Part shown: one piece after another, positions 1 to 10,685 of the stretch
Position numbering within the stretch: position 1 is the stretch's first letter
How the letters are laid out: each line of letters starts with the position of its first letter
Assembly (NCBI GenBank): GCA_018660505.1
Contig: JABJKE010000030.1
Coordinates: 1 to 64,000 of the forward strand
DNA length: 64,000 nt
Origin: Rhodobiaceae bacterium
GTDB taxonomy: Bacteria; Pseudomonadota; Alphaproteobacteria; RS24
Direction: 5' to 3'
Program-made: the position numbers and the translations under genes
The notes under the pieces: model-generated
What the model was told of the DNA's origin: nothing
Database searches by the model: none
Seen by the model: only the letters and a program-made list of their open reading frames with translations

Positions 1-1137
1 ACAAATGACGCCCTCACGGCTCTCTGTGCCAAACTTTCCACCCAACGATATATCACTGTCGATACGGAATTTTTGCGCGAAACCACCTTCTGGCCAAAAC
101 TTTGCCTCATCCAAGCAGCCGGCGACGGCGTGGAGGCAATGATTGACCCCCTGGCCGAAGGTATTGATTTACAACCTTTTTACGACCTTTTGGTTAACCC
201 AGACGTGATTAAAGTCATGCATGGGTGCCGCCAAGACGTCGAGATTTTTCACAAGGCTGCCAATATTATTCCCACCCCGCTTTTCGATACGCAAATCGCG
301 GCCATGGTATGTGGCTTCGGCGATGCGGTGGGCTATGAGACGCTGATTAAAAAAACCTCTGGCGGCAAAATTGACAAAGGCAGTCGGTTTACCGATTGGA
401 GCCAGCGTCCATTGAGCGAGGCGCAGCTCACTTATGCGCAAGCCGATGTGACGCATTTGCGCGACGCCTATGAAATTCTGGAAACGCAATTGGCCGAAAA
501 TGGACGCCGTTCTTGGTTGGAAGAAGAAAGCAATTTGCTTTCCGACCCAGAAATTTATATCCAACGCCCCGAAAACGCTTGGAAGCGATTGAAGATGCAA
601 GACCGCCGCCCCCATGTTTTGGGCGTCTTGGTCGAAGTAGCCGCTTGGCGCGAGACCGAGGCTCAGGCCCGCGACGTGCCGCGCAATCGTATTTTAAAAG
701 ATGACGCCATTCGGGAGCTGGCTCTGCAGGGCCCGAAAGACAAAAAGGCGCTGAGCCGATTGCGCGCCATCCAACGCGGTTATGAAAATTCGCGCCATGC
801 CGAGCCGCTGCTCGAAGCCGTGGCTCGCGGGAAAAAGAAAACCAAAGAAGATTTGCCAGATGTGCCCGCCCCCAGCGTCAACCGACAAGGCATTGGCCCG
901 CTCGTCGATTTGCTGAAAGTGTTGTTAAAACAACGCAGCGAAGAAACCGGCGTGGCGCCCAAACTCATCGCCAATGTCGCCGACCTCGAGCGCATTGCCA
1001 GCGATAGCGCCCCCGATGTGGCCGCTTTGCATGGCTGGCGGCACGATATTTTTGGCCAATATGCCCTCGACTTGAAAGCGGGAAAACTAGCGCTCGCCTC
1101 GCAAGACGACGCGGTTATTTTGGTATCGCGCGATTAA
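1..1137 (+). CDS. rnd: Ribonuclease D (5'-truncated by window edge)
   Basis: Frame 1 is open from base 1: ...RYITVDTEFLRETTFWPKLCLIQ (Exo I motif of RNase D), HRD-type C-terminus; start codon lies outside the window. Confidence 0.9.
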   Translation, partial: TNDALTALCAKLSTQRYITVDTEFLRETTFWPKLCLIQAAGDGVEAMIDPLAEGIDLQPFYDLLVNPDVIKVMHGCRQDVEIFHKAANIIPTPLFDTQIAAMVCGFGDAVGYETLIKKTSGGKIDKGSRFTDWSQRPLSEAQLTYAQADVTHLRDAYEILETQLAENGRRSWLEEESNLLSDPEIYIQRPENAWKRLKMQDRRPHVLGVLVEVAAWRETEAQARDVPRNRILKDDAIRELALQGPKDKKALSRLRAIQRGYENSRHAEPLLEAVARGKKKTKEDLPDVPAPSVNRQGIGPLVDLLKVLLKQRSEETGVAPKLIANVADLERIASDSAPDVAALHGWRHDIFGQYALDLKAGKLALASQDDAVILVSRD

Positions 1138-2687
1138 TCTGTCTCGACGTCGCCAAATTCCAGCACGGGCGCCAACCCCAAAGCTTTGGCAACGGCGGCC
1201 AGACGTTTTTCGATAATCGGTGCGTTCAGGTTTTGCAGCGCGGGCGATAACGTCAGGGTCAATTTATGACGGCCAGCTTTTAATTTCGTCTGCGGCAAAG
1301 CCCCCGGCAAAGACGCCGATAGCGAATGCGCCAAGCGCAAGCTGAGCCCCAAAGCCCGCGCCAGAGCATCGTCTTTTGCACTAAGTTTTAAATCACCCAA
1401 GTCCAGCTCTGTCTCGCGCACTTCATGGCGAAACGACAGCGCATCGGCCATGAACACGCGCGCTTTATGCGAAATGCCCGCGAAAGGCGCGGTCAAGACG
1501 GTTTGCCGAACGGTGGCAGCGCGAAACGACGAATGGCTCGACCAAGCTAAATCCGATATCAAACAAGCCGCCTCGCGCAGTCGATTGATCTCTTCTAAGG
1601 GCAAAGCCTCTGGCGCCGCATGGCGATAGAGGCCGTCAGTCCAGATGGCCAACTCATGGCCATAGGCTTCGGCTTTACACAGGCGGCTGGCCATTTCTTC
1701 GCAGGCCATCAACAGCGGGTCGAGACTGCGATATTTGGCCTTGAGCTCAGCATATAAAATGCCCTCGCGCACGGCATTGGCCGAGACCACTAATTTATTG
1801 GGCTGTCCCTGCGCCATAAGGGTTTTCAAAACCAGAGCGGCGGCGGGAAAATCTTTTCGCCGATTGCCTGGCGCCTGCGCCAATAGCGGCTCCGCGGCTG
1901 CCCCTTGCGCGGTCAAACGCGTGCAAAAACCCTCGATATCGGCTGGGTTCATTTCATATTGATGTAAAACTTCCAGCGGATAGGCGATGATTTTCATGTG
2001 TAATTTGGCCATCGCCCGCCAGGTGCCGCCGACGATATAAATCGGCAAATCGCGCCCATCTTGCAACCAATCCAAACGGGCCAGCTCGGTTTCGATAAGC
2101 CCTGCCATAACCGATAAATCATTGCCGCTCGCCCGCTCCAGCGCCAAGACGCCCAAGGGCAAGCTGGCCCATTGTTGCACTTGCCCCTCGCGCACGCGGG
2201 CCAGCTCCAAACTACCGCCGCCCAAATCAGCGACAATCCCATCGGCTCCGGGAACGCCAAGCATCACGCCATCGGCGGAAAACAAGGCTTCTTCTTCGCC
2301 GCTCAACACCCGAATTTTGGCGCCAAGGCATTGCTCTGCCTCGGCCACAAAGGCGGCGCTGTTTTTGGCTTCGCGCACGGCGGCCGTGGCAAATACGGCG
2401 AGGTTTTCAATGCCCAATTGTTCGGCGATGGCGCGGAAGCGGCGAAAGGTTTCCAGCGCTTTGTCGCGCGGCGCGCCATCAATGGCGCCACTGGCGGCCA
2501 CCGCATCGCCAAGGCGGCAAAAGGCGCGTTCATTATAAATCGGAAGCGGGGTCCGCGCCGATCCGCTATAGCCCACCAAACGAACCGAGTTGGAGCCAAT
2601 ATCCAAAACCCCTTGCGGCGCATCGGGCGGCAAGGTTCCCAATTTGGAGAGCGCTCGGGCGTATTTATCGGTGTAGCTGCCGGTCAT
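1134..2687 (-). CDS. ppx: Exopolyphosphatase (Ppx/GppA family), downstream of ppk
   Basis: VLDIGSNSVRLV, FATAAVREAKN, ADLGGGSLEL motifs; adjacent to ppk. Confidence 0.9.
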   Translation of the reverse strand: MTGSYTDKYARALSKLGTLPPDAPQGVLDIGSNSVRLVGYSGSARTPLPIYNERAFCRLGDAVAASGAIDGAPRDKALETFRRFRAIAEQLGIENLAVFATAAVREAKNSAAFVAEAEQCLGAKIRVLSGEEEALFSADGVMLGVPGADGIVADLGGGSLELARVREGQVQQWASLPLGVLALERASGNDLSVMAGLIETELARLDWLQDGRDLPIYIVGGTWRAMAKLHMKIIAYPLEVLHQYEMNPADIEGFCTRLTAQGAAAEPLLAQAPGNRRKDFPAAALVLKTLMAQGQPNKLVVSANAVREGILYAELKAKYRSLDPLLMACEEMASRLCKAEAYGHELAIWTDGLYRHAAPEALPLEEINRLREAACLISDLAWSSHSSFRAATVRQTVLTAPFAGISHKARVFMADALSFRHEVRETELDLGDLKLSAKDDALARALGLSLRLAHSLSASLPGALPQTKLKAGRHKLTLTLSPALQNLNAPIIEKRLAAVAKALGLAPVLEFGDVETD

Positions 2688-2718
2688 CGGGTGAGCTTGC
2701 CTGTTTGTTCAACATTCT

Positions 2719-4905
2719 TCAAGTCTCGGCATCCTCACTGGCCTTCTCAAACGATTTCCCTCGGCCCGACAGGCTTGGGTTGGTCATGAAATAGGCTTGC
2801 GCGTTCACCGCCGCCTCGCCCACGCCCGGCTCGGCCCGCTGATAGCTGCCATCGGCTTGCATTTTCCAACTTTGCTGATTGTCAGCCAAATTGGTGACCA
2901 TAATTTGCTCCAGCACTTGGGCATGCACGGTGGTGTTTAAAATCGGCGTTAAAATTTCCACCCGACGATTGAGATTTCGCGGCATCCAGTCAGCCGAAGA
3001 AAAGAACACTTTCGCCTTGGCAGACGGCAAAACCTCGCCGCCACCAAAACAGACTATGCGCGCATGTTCCAAAAACCGCCCGATGATGCTTTTCACCCGA
3101 ATGTTTTCCGACAATCCCTCGACGCCCGCCCGCAGGCAGCAAATGCCGCGCACCACTAAGTCTATTTGCACGCCCGCTTGCGACGCCTCATAAAGCGCAT
3201 CAATCACGAAAGGGTCGACCAGAGAATTCATTTTTGCCCAAATGCCCGCCGGGCGTCCGGCGGCGGCATGGTCCATCTCTTCTCGAATATGCGCCATCAG
3301 CGTGCTGCGCAAAGTCAGCGGCGACATGGCGAGTTTTTTCAAATCGCTCGGCTCGGCATAGCCAGTGAAAAAATTAAACACTTGCGACGCATCCGACGCA
3401 ATCTCGCGGTCGCAGGTGAATAAAGATAAATCGGTATAGGTCTTGGCATTTTGGGGGTGATAATTGCCCGTGCCCAAATGCACATAAGTGCGAATGACCT
3501 CGGCCTCTCGGCGCATCACAAGGCTTACTTTGGCGTGGGTTTTGAGCTGTAAAAACCCATAGACCACCTGCACGCCCGCCCGCTCCATATCGCGCGCCAA
3601 CCGAATGTTGGCCGCCTCATCAAAGCGCGCTTTTAGCTCCACCAGAGCGGTCACGGATTTGCCCGCCTCCGCCGCCTCGATCAAGGCTTTGACAATCGGG
3701 CTGTCTTCCGTTGTGCGATATAAGGTCTGTTTGATGGCCACCACATCCGGGTCGAGCGCCGCTTGGCGCAAGAATTGCACCACCACGTCAAAACTTTCAT
3801 AGGGGTGATGCACCAGAATATCTTTCTGCCCAATGGCCGAAAAACAATCGCCGCCATGTTCGCGAATGCGCTCGGGAAAGCGGGCCGCGAAAGGGGCATA
3901 TTTTTGCTGCCGCGCGCCATGAGCATAAAGCTCCGCCGTTTGCGCCAATCCCACCAAACCATCGACCACCACTTTGCCGCGACTGGCGACGCGCAATTCT
4001 TTTTGCACCAGCTTTTGCAAAGCGTCGGGCATTTCGCTATCCAATTTCAGCCGAATAACCGACCCGCGCCGCCGCCGTTTCAGCGCACTTTCAAACAATT
4101 GCACCAAATCTTCGGCCTCTTCTTCCACCTCAATATCGCTATCGCGAATGACGCGGAACATGCCCTGCCCCAAAACCTCATAGCCCGGAAAAGTGCGGTC
4201 AATGAAAGCCGAAATCAGGGTCTCTAAGCGCACGAAATTAGTCTCGCCCGCCGCACCGGAAGGAAGCCGAATAAATCGGTCAAGCTGCTGCGGGATGAGC
4301 AAGAGAGCGTTCATCTGATGGCCATCGCTGCGCCGCGCCAATTGCAAAGCCAAAGCCATGCCAAGGTTCGGCACAAAGGGAAACGGATGGGCGGGGTCAA
4401 TGGCAAGCGGCGTTAGCACGGGCAAAACATGGTCGAGAAAATAATCTTGCAACCAAGTTAATTGCTCGGGCGATAATTCATCTGTGTCGCGGACAAAAAA
4501 TTTCAGCTCGCGCAATTCGCTGACCAGCCGACGCCAGACTTCTTGTTGGCGCGCCATCAGCGCGTTCGACTGTTCGGCCACTTGCTCTAATTGCTGGGCG
4601 GGCGTCAGGCCATCTTGGCTGGTGACATCGACCCCCGCCTTGGTTTGGCCCACCAATCCGGCGACGCGCACCATAAAAAATTCGTCCAAATTGCTTGCCG
4701 AAATCGACAAAAACCGCAATCGCTCCATCACCGGATGATGGGCATTGCTGGCCTCATCGAGCACTCTTTGGTTGAACGCCAACCACGATAGCTCGCGGTT
4801 GATAAACCGCTCGCCGCGCGCAAACCCCATCCATTGCTCGGCAAGCTCATCTGCCTTGGCGGCTAATTCTGTTAATGTTTTCAGTTTATTGGGCGTGTCG
4901 GACAT
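2719..4905 (-). CDS. ppk1: Polyphosphate kinase 1
   Basis: 728 aa; [42 protein letters not shown] motifs. Confidence 0.95.
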   Translation of the reverse strand: MSDTPNKLKTLTELAAKADELAEQWMGFARGERFINRELSWLAFNQRVLDEASNAHHPVMERLRFLSISASNLDEFFMVRVAGLVGQTKAGVDVTSQDGLTPAQQLEQVAEQSNALMARQQEVWRRLVSELRELKFFVRDTDELSPEQLTWLQDYFLDHVLPVLTPLAIDPAHPFPFVPNLGMALALQLARRSDGHQMNALLLIPQQLDRFIRLPSGAAGETNFVRLETLISAFIDRTFPGYEVLGQGMFRVIRDSDIEVEEEAEDLVQLFESALKRRRRGSVIRLKLDSEMPDALQKLVQKELRVASRGKVVVDGLVGLAQTAELYAHGARQQKYAPFAARFPERIREHGGDCFSAIGQKDILVHHPYESFDVVVQFLRQAALDPDVVAIKQTLYRTTEDSPIVKALIEAAEAGKSVTALVELKARFDEAANIRLARDMERAGVQVVYGFLQLKTHAKVSLVMRREAEVIRTYVHLGTGNYHPQNAKTYTDLSLFTCDREIASDASQVFNFFTGYAEPSDLKKLAMSPLTLRSTLMAHIREEMDHAAAGRPAGIWAKMNSLVDPFVIDALYEASQAGVQIDLVVRGICCLRAGVEGLSENIRVKSIIGRFLEHARIVCFGGGEVLPSAKAKVFFSSADWMPRNLNRRVEILTPILNTTVHAQVLEQIMVTNLADNQQSWKMQADGSYQRAEPGVGEAAVNAQAYFMTNPSLSGRGKSFEKASEDAET

Positions 4906-4913
4906 AAGCCAGC

Positions 4914-5612
4914 CTAGCCGAAATTTCTGTCTAGCGCTATGGCGTCCAAAACTTGGGCCACCAGCGGCACGGTAATCGATCTTTTTTCGGCCAAAGCCGC
5001 TTGGTCAATCTGCGCCACAATCTCGCCCATGGCGGTATATTCTCGCTCGATGCGCGGCAGGAGATAATCGACCACGCGCGGGTCGATGCGCACTTGCCGG
5101 TCGGCGAATAATTTAGCCAAGAGACCGCGCATCAAATCGTCATCTGGCGCCTGCATGGCGATGGCCGGAATGGCTTTCAAACGCGAGATTAAATCCGGCA
5201 GATGCAACGCCATTTGCGCGGCCGGGATTTGCGACAGCAGCAATAATTTCGCGCCGCCGTTTTTGGCGTGGTTGAGCAGATGAAACAAAACCTCTTCCGC
5301 CTCGCTGGGCAGCGCTTCCAGCCCGTCGAGCAAAACCGCTTCTGGCGGAGCCTCGGCGTGCAGCAAATCAGCCAACACCGCCTCGTTTAAGGCCGCGGCC
5401 TGCAAGGCCCGCGCGCCGACTTGATGGGCCAGAACCGACGCCAAATGGCTTTTGCCGCAGCCGCTCGGGCCATATAGCCATTGCACGGGCGCCTCCCAAG
5501 TCGCAAAGCCATCGACCAAAGCCACCGCCTCGGCATTGCTGGGCGTGAGCAAAAATGCCTCGCGCCCCAAGGCCGCGCGCTGTGGCAAATCAAAAACTAA
5601 TTGTTCACTCAT
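4914..5612 (-). CDS. DnaA-homologous regulatory ATPase (Hda/HdaA-like)
   Basis: [29 protein letters not shown]..., Walker A-like [12 protein letters not shown]; internal ATG at 5612 preferred over the longer ORF. Confidence 0.85.
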   Translation of the reverse strand: MSEQLVFDLPQRAALGREAFLLTPSNAEAVALVDGFATWEAPVQWLYGPSGCGKSHLASVLAHQVGARALQAAALNEAVLADLLHAEAPPEAVLLDGLEALPSEAEEVLFHLLNHAKNGGAKLLLLSQIPAAQMALHLPDLISRLKAIPAIAMQAPDDDLMRGLLAKLFADRQVRIDPRVVDYLLPRIEREYTAMGEIVAQIDQAALAEKRSITVPLVAQVLDAIALDRNFG

Positions 5613-6642
5613 CGCCATCCGAACCAGAGACATAATCACGCTGATACAGGGTGATGCCATAGCGCACCAATACGCCGCAGACGGCCGCAATCGGCACCGC
5701 CAACAGCAAGCCTAAAAAGCCGAATAAAGTGCCCATGGCCAGCAAAGCGAAAATAATCCAAACCGGATGCAATTGCACGCGGTCGCCAACCCACCGCGGC
5801 GTCAAAACATTGCCTTCGATAAATTGCCCGACCAAGAATACCAGTCCTATTTGACCCAAGCTGGCCCATTCGAAACCAAATTGTCCAAGCCCCAAAGCGC
5901 CCGCCAGAAGCAGCCCAAAAGCCGCCCCCACATAAGGCACAAAACTTACCAAGCCCGCCAGCAAGCCAACAAAAATGCCGCCCTGCAAACCAACATAAGA
6001 CAGCCCCAGCGCATAGATAATGCCAAGCGCCATACAGACCATAATTTGACCCCGCGCAAAGCCGCCCAAAGTGGTATCCATTTGCCGGGCCAGCGCGCGA
6101 ATGGTCTCGCCTTGCTCGTCGGGCAATAGCGCGTCAATGCGGGCGGTCATGCGGTCCCAATCGTTCAACATATAAACCGCCACAATGGGGGTAATGATGA
6201 GCAGGCTTAAAATATTAAGCAAAGACAGCCCGGTGAACAAAAGACTCGATGCGGTATTTTGCAAGCCGCTGCGCAGGCTTTCGCCAAGCGAGCTGAGGAC
6301 TTGCGATTGCCCATCGGTTAAGTTTTCCGCCATCATCCAATTTTGCACATCGGCGATATAAGACGGCAAAGCGGTAATCAACAGGCTGATTTGCGCGGTC
6401 ACCAGCGGCAATCCGAAAGCCAAGGCCAGCAAAACAACCAGTCCGAACCCAAAGGTGATAATCGCCGTTGCGAAACTGCGACGCATCCCCAAAGCCTCTA
6501 AGCGGTCGGCCACGGGGTCGAGAAAATACGCCAAGGCAAAGCCCAAAACAAACGGCAGTAAAATCGATGCCAAAGCGGCCAAAAGATAAAACGACATGGC
6601 CAGAGCCGTCATCAAAATGAGGTGAGATAGGCGAAGGGGCAT
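5605..6642 (-). CDS. AI-2E family transporter / PerM-like permease
   Basis: 345 aa polytopic; ALAYFLDPVADRLE, VPYVGAAFGLLLAG, PRWVGDRVQLHPVWIIFALLAMG. Confidence 0.85.
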   Translation of the reverse strand: MPLRLSHLILMTALAMSFYLLAALASILLPFVLGFALAYFLDPVADRLEALGMRRSFATAIITFGFGLVVLLALAFGLPLVTAQISLLITALPSYIADVQNWMMAENLTDGQSQVLSSLGESLRSGLQNTASSLLFTGLSLLNILSLLIITPIVAVYMLNDWDRMTARIDALLPDEQGETIRALARQMDTTLGGFARGQIMVCMALGIIYALGLSYVGLQGGIFVGLLAGLVSFVPYVGAAFGLLLAGALGLGQFGFEWASLGQIGLVFLVGQFIEGNVLTPRWVGDRVQLHPVWIIFALLAMGTLFGFLGLLLAVPIAAVCGVLVRYGITLYQRDYVSGSDGDE

Positions 6643-6644
6643 GA

Positions 6645-7841
6645 TTAAGGCGCCTCTGTTAAAGTGGGGGTCAAGGGGTCCAGTATCTCGGTCGTCTCAG
6701 TTGCCTCAGTTGCCTCGGTCGTCTCGAGGAGGCCAATCGTGGGGGCAATATAGGCGGTCACGCCCAGCGCCTCGGCGGTCTCGACATTGGCCACTTGGCG
6801 CGCGCTTGGCGTGCCACCGAGCACTAATTCATTCTGGTTCAGGTTGGAGATAAACTGCGGCACGGAGCCGATATAAACCAAGTCGACATAGGCATAATCT
6901 TTGCTCAGCTCTACAATCGTCACCTCACGAACCAAATCGACGGCGTTCAAACGGTCGAGCAGACGGGTCCAATCCGATAGGCTGGTGTAACTGGCGCGCA
7001 CTTGCAGCACTTGTTTTTCATCCGACACCACCGCGGCCACAGATTTCCACCGCGCCGCCAATATGCCCATCACATCATCAATGGCGCGTTGGCCCATCTG
7101 CGGATGCGGCGTGCCCGTGCGATAGGTTTTCACAATCACATCGCTTTCCTCGGCGCCAAAAATATAGGCCGTGACGCCCAATTGCCCGTCCACATCGGCC
7201 AGCGCATGCGCCACCACCACGGTGTCAGTGCCATAGCGTTCGTTGAGCCGTTGTAATTTGGCCGGGTCGCCGATGAGGATATCTTCTGCATTAGCGATTT
7301 CCGTATCTTCCAAATCACCCAGCGGCAGCAGCATGGGCGCCAGACTATTGTCTATGTCATAGGCGGCCCATTCTTGGCGCCACCAATGTTCGCCCCAGCT
7401 TTGCAGGCCCTCTAAATCTTCCAAAACCGGCAGTAAAAGAGCGGGCGGGCTTTGCACCTCGGTGATGGCCACGCCGGCGCCGCGCAATAATTCGCGCATG
7501 GGCGCTGGCTTAAACTGTACCGATAAAGTGGCCAAATAGCGCCCTGGCCCGGTTTTCTCGTCAGATATGCGCAAGCCCTCCACGAGGTTTTCAAAGTCTA
7601 GGCTTTGCACCTCTGGCAGTTTTTCCCATTCTTCTTGTTTGGTGAGACGTTGCAGAACCATAGACAGGGCTTTGGTTTGGCCGTCGCGCAAGGCGGCGGC
7701 ACGCGCCAAACTGGTAGAGGCGGCGCTGGCATCGACTTTAATTTTCTGCACTTCAAAAACATTGCCCGCCTGCGCCGACGCCACCCCCCAAAAGAGGGCG
7801 AGAAGCACAAATAGGCATTTGGAAAACAGAGGTTTTTTCAT
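6645..7841 (-). CDS. DUF2066 family protein with signal peptide
   Basis: MKKPLFSKCLFVLLALFWGVASAQA signal peptide; VFEVQKIKVDASAASTSLARAAALRDGQTKAL typical of DUF2066 next to purM. Confidence 0.75.
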   Translation of the reverse strand: MKKPLFSKCLFVLLALFWGVASAQAGNVFEVQKIKVDASAASTSLARAAALRDGQTKALSMVLQRLTKQEEWEKLPEVQSLDFENLVEGLRISDEKTGPGRYLATLSVQFKPAPMRELLRGAGVAITEVQSPPALLLPVLEDLEGLQSWGEHWWRQEWAAYDIDNSLAPMLLPLGDLEDTEIANAEDILIGDPAKLQRLNERYGTDTVVVAHALADVDGQLGVTAYIFGAEESDVIVKTYRTGTPHPQMGQRAIDDVMGILAARWKSVAAVVSDEKQVLQVRASYTSLSDWTRLLDRLNAVDLVREVTIVELSKDYAYVDLVYIGSVPQFISNLNQNELVLGGTPSARQVANVETAEALGVTAYIAPTIGLLETTEATEATETTEILDPLTPTLTEAP

Positions 7842-7978
7842 AGCGGCCAAGTTACCGCGCAGTTTCCTCCACGGCAATCACTTAAAGTTGCATTTACGGG
7901 GTTACATTACCCCCGATGCAGGCTATTTTGTGGCAGGTTTTCGATTCCGTTGCCTATTCTGCGTGCCTTGAGGTGATT

Positions 7979-9046
7979 ATGTCCGGTAATAGCAAAACAC
8001 CCCTTACTTACGCCCAAGCTGGCGTGGATATTGAGGCGGGCAATGATTTGGTCAAACGCATCGGCCCGCTGGCCAAATCGACCACCCGCCCGGGCGCCGA
8101 TGTCGACCTTGGTGGCTTCGGTGGCTTGTTTGATCTGGCGGCCTGCAAATTTGACGATCCGGTTTTGGTGGCGGCCAATGATGGCGTCGGCACCAAACTA
8201 AAGATTGCCATTGAAGCCAATAAACACGACACCGTGGGCATTGATTTGGTCGCCATGTGCGTCAATGACCTCATTGTGCAAGGCGCAGAGCCCCTGTTTT
8301 TCTTAGATTATTTCGCTTCTGGCAAATTAGACGTCGAGGCCGCCACAAATGTCATTGCGGGCATTGCCGAAGGCTGTCGCCAAGCCAATTGCGCGCTTAT
8401 CGGCGGCGAGACGGCCGAAATGCCCGGCATGTATGCAGCGGGTGATTATGATTTAGCGGGTTTCTCGGTCGGGGCGGTGGAGCGCAATCACATTTTGCCG
8501 ACCAAAGATATGGCCGAAGGCGATGTGATTTTAGGTCTGGCGTCCAACGGCTTGCACTCGAACGGATTTTCTTTGGTGCGCCGTCTGGTGGAGGCTGAAA
8601 GCTTGGCGTGGGATGCGCCCTCGCCTGCCGCACCTAGCCAAAGCCTCGCCGAAGATTTACTGACCCCGACGCGGATTTACGTGCGCGCCGTTTTGGCCGC
8701 CCTGAAAGCCAAGGCGCCGATAAAAGGCCTGGTGCATATCACGGGCGGTGGGTTTCAAGAAAACCTGCCCCGGGTTTTAACAGATGATTTGGCCGCCCAT
8801 ATTGATTTATCGGCTTGGAAATTACCGCCCATCTTCCAATGGGTGCAAAAAGCGGGCGCCGTGGAACAGGCGGAACTTTTACGCACGTTCAATTGCGGCA
8901 TTGGCATGGCCCTCGTGGTGCCAGCCAAGGCGGCCGCCGATGTGATGGCCGTGCTGGCCAAACAAGGCGAGACGGTTCTGCCCATCGGCAGCCTCACCCG
9001 ACGCCAAGGGGATGGCGTAACTTTTTCCGGAACGCTATCTGCATGA
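7979..9046 (+). CDS. purM: Phosphoribosylformylglycinamidine cyclo-ligase
   Basis: [20 protein letters not shown]..., [22 protein letters not shown]. Confidence 0.95.
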   Translation: MSGNSKTPLTYAQAGVDIEAGNDLVKRIGPLAKSTTRPGADVDLGGFGGLFDLAACKFDDPVLVAANDGVGTKLKIAIEANKHDTVGIDLVAMCVNDLIVQGAEPLFFLDYFASGKLDVEAATNVIAGIAEGCRQANCALIGGETAEMPGMYAAGDYDLAGFSVGAVERNHILPTKDMAEGDVILGLASNGLHSNGFSLVRRLVEAESLAWDAPSPAAPSQSLAEDLLTPTRIYVRAVLAALKAKAPIKGLVHITGGGFQENLPRVLTDDLAAHIDLSAWKLPPIFQWVQKAGAVEQAELLRTFNCGIGMALVVPAKAAADVMAVLAKQGETVLPIGSLTRRQGDGVTFSGTLSA

Positions 9047-9636
9047 AGCAACAACCGACAAAAGTCGCCGTACTTTTCTCGGGTCGGGGCAGCAATCTCA
9101 AAACCCTCGCCGAATATATGGCACAGCCCCATGTGCCAGCAGAGCTGGTTTTGGCGCTCAGCAACCGCCCCAAGGCTGGCGGGCTGGATTATTGCGCCAG
9201 CCAAGCCATCCCCCATCAGGCCATTGACCACAAGCTTTATGAGACGCGCGAAAGTTTCGACGCGGATTTAGACGTTGCCCTGCGCGCCGCCAAAGTCGAG
9301 CTGATTTGCTGCGCTGGTTTCATGCGCTTGTTAAGCGCTGGTTTTGTCGAGGCATGGCGCGACCGCCTGATCAATATTCACCCGTCGCTTTTACCCAAAT
9401 ACAAAGGGCTGCACACCCATGCCCGCGCCATCGAAGCAGGCGACAAAATACATGGCTGTAGCGTCCATTACATGCGACCCGAAATGGACGCGGGGCCGGT
9501 GATTGTGCAAAAACAAGTGCCGATTTTACCCGACGACACGCCCGACACGCTGGCCGAGCGGGTTTTGCAGCAAGAACATATTGCCTATCCAGAGGCTTTG
9601 GATGCGGTGCTCAAAAAAATGGCGAGCCCAGCTTAA
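9043..9636 (+). CDS. purN: Phosphoribosylglycinamide formyltransferase
   Basis: [54 protein letters not shown] overlap with purM. Confidence 0.95.
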   Translation: MKQQPTKVAVLFSGRGSNLKTLAEYMAQPHVPAELVLALSNRPKAGGLDYCASQAIPHQAIDHKLYETRESFDADLDVALRAAKVELICCAGFMRLLSAGFVEAWRDRLINIHPSLLPKYKGLHTHARAIEAGDKIHGCSVHYMRPEMDAGPVIVQKQVPILPDDTPDTLAERVLQQEHIAYPEALDAVLKKMASPA

Positions 9637-9652
9637 GCCGTCTCGCCATTTT
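9613..9652 (-). terminator. Intrinsic terminator of ndk, overlapping the 3' end of purN
   Basis: 11-bp perfect stem AAAATGGCGAG/CTCGCCATTTT (9616-9626/9642-9652); on the minus strand followed by a 7-T tract. Confidence 0.7.
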
Positions 9653-9674
9653 CTAACTTCCTTGGGTTGGCTAA

Positions 9675-10097
9675 TTAGCCAACCAATTCGTCATCCGCGA
9701 AGAAGAATTTAATCTCTTCGGCAGCGGTTTCTGGCGCGTCCGAGCCATGCACGGAATTGGCATCAATGCTCTCTGCGAAATCTTTGCGAATGGTGCCGGC
9801 ATCGGCTTCGGCTGGGTTGGTGGCGCCCATAATTTCGCGGTTTTTCGCGATGGCGTTTTCGCCTTCCAGCACTTGCACAACCACCGGGCCGGAAATCATG
9901 AAATCGACCAAATCATTGTAGAAGGGGCGCTCTTTGTGGACGCCGTAAAATTCGCCCGCTTGCTCGCGCGTCATATGAATACGTTTAGAAGCAACAATGC
10001 GCAGGCCATTGCTTTCGAACCGGTCAATAATTTTACCTGTCAGATTGCGTTTGGTGGCATCGGGTTTGATAATCGAAAAAGTGCGCTCAAGAGCCAT
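9675..10097 (-). CDS. ndk: Nucleoside diphosphate kinase
   Basis: [43 protein letters not shown]. Confidence 0.97.
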   Translation of the reverse strand: MALERTFSIIKPDATKRNLTGKIIDRFESNGLRIVASKRIHMTREQAGEFYGVHKERPFYNDLVDFMISGPVVVQVLEGENAIAKNREIMGATNPAEADAGTIRKDFAESIDANSVHGSDAPETAAEEIKFFFADDELVG

Positions 10098-10223
10098 GAG
10101 TAAATCCCCAAATAGGTTAAGTCAGAATTAAAATTGCGTTCAATTGCCCGCTTTATAGGCGAGCTTTTAGTCCAGCGCAAGCAATGGAAAAAGAGCGCAA
10201 GCAATGGGGAAGGACACGCCGCC

Positions 10224-10685
10224 TTAGGCTTTTTTCTGCCAAGTGTCGTCATCGCCCTGCTGCCAATAGGTCAGCTCATGCGGCCCCGTCTTCAAGCTCG
10301 ACCATTGCGCGCGGGCGCGCGCCAAGCTTTCTTCATCGCGGCCATCGAATAAAAACACGCAGCGCTCGAAACCATCCAACTCGGGTCGCGACGCGCCATC
10401 GACCAAAAACAACACATTGGCGGCATTGGGCGTCTCCGCCTCATCGGTTAGCCATATCGGTTGCTCGGCCGCAATATGGGCAAAGCGCGCGTCGCCTTTG
10501 GCCGCATGGGGCAAAAACGCCGTATCGCGATAGGTCCATAAATGGCTATCGAGGCTGGCCAAACGGTCTGGGGACGCCACTTGAACGATGGCTTTCCAGC
10601 CGCGCTCCAGCGTTTTCTCCAAAAGCGCGGGCAAGACCTGTTCTAGGGTATGGCGCTCCAAATGATAGAACAGCACCTCGCTCAT
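10224..10685 (-). CDS. holC: DNA polymerase III chi subunit
   Basis: MSEVLFYHLERHTLEQVLPALLEKTLERGWKAIVQ...; adjacent to pepA as in many Alphaproteobacteria. Confidence 0.85.
   Translation of the reverse strand: MSEVLFYHLERHTLEQVLPALLEKTLERGWKAIVQVASPDRLASLDSHLWTYRDTAFLPHAAKGDARFAHIAAEQPIWLTDEAETPNAANVLFLVDGASRPELDGFERCVFLFDGRDEESLARARAQWSSLKTGPHELTYWQQGDDDTWQKKA

Noticed and set aside
2122-2789. Overlapping + strand ORFs (2122..2538, 2172..2789)
   Set aside because: Antisense to ppx; shadow ORFs.
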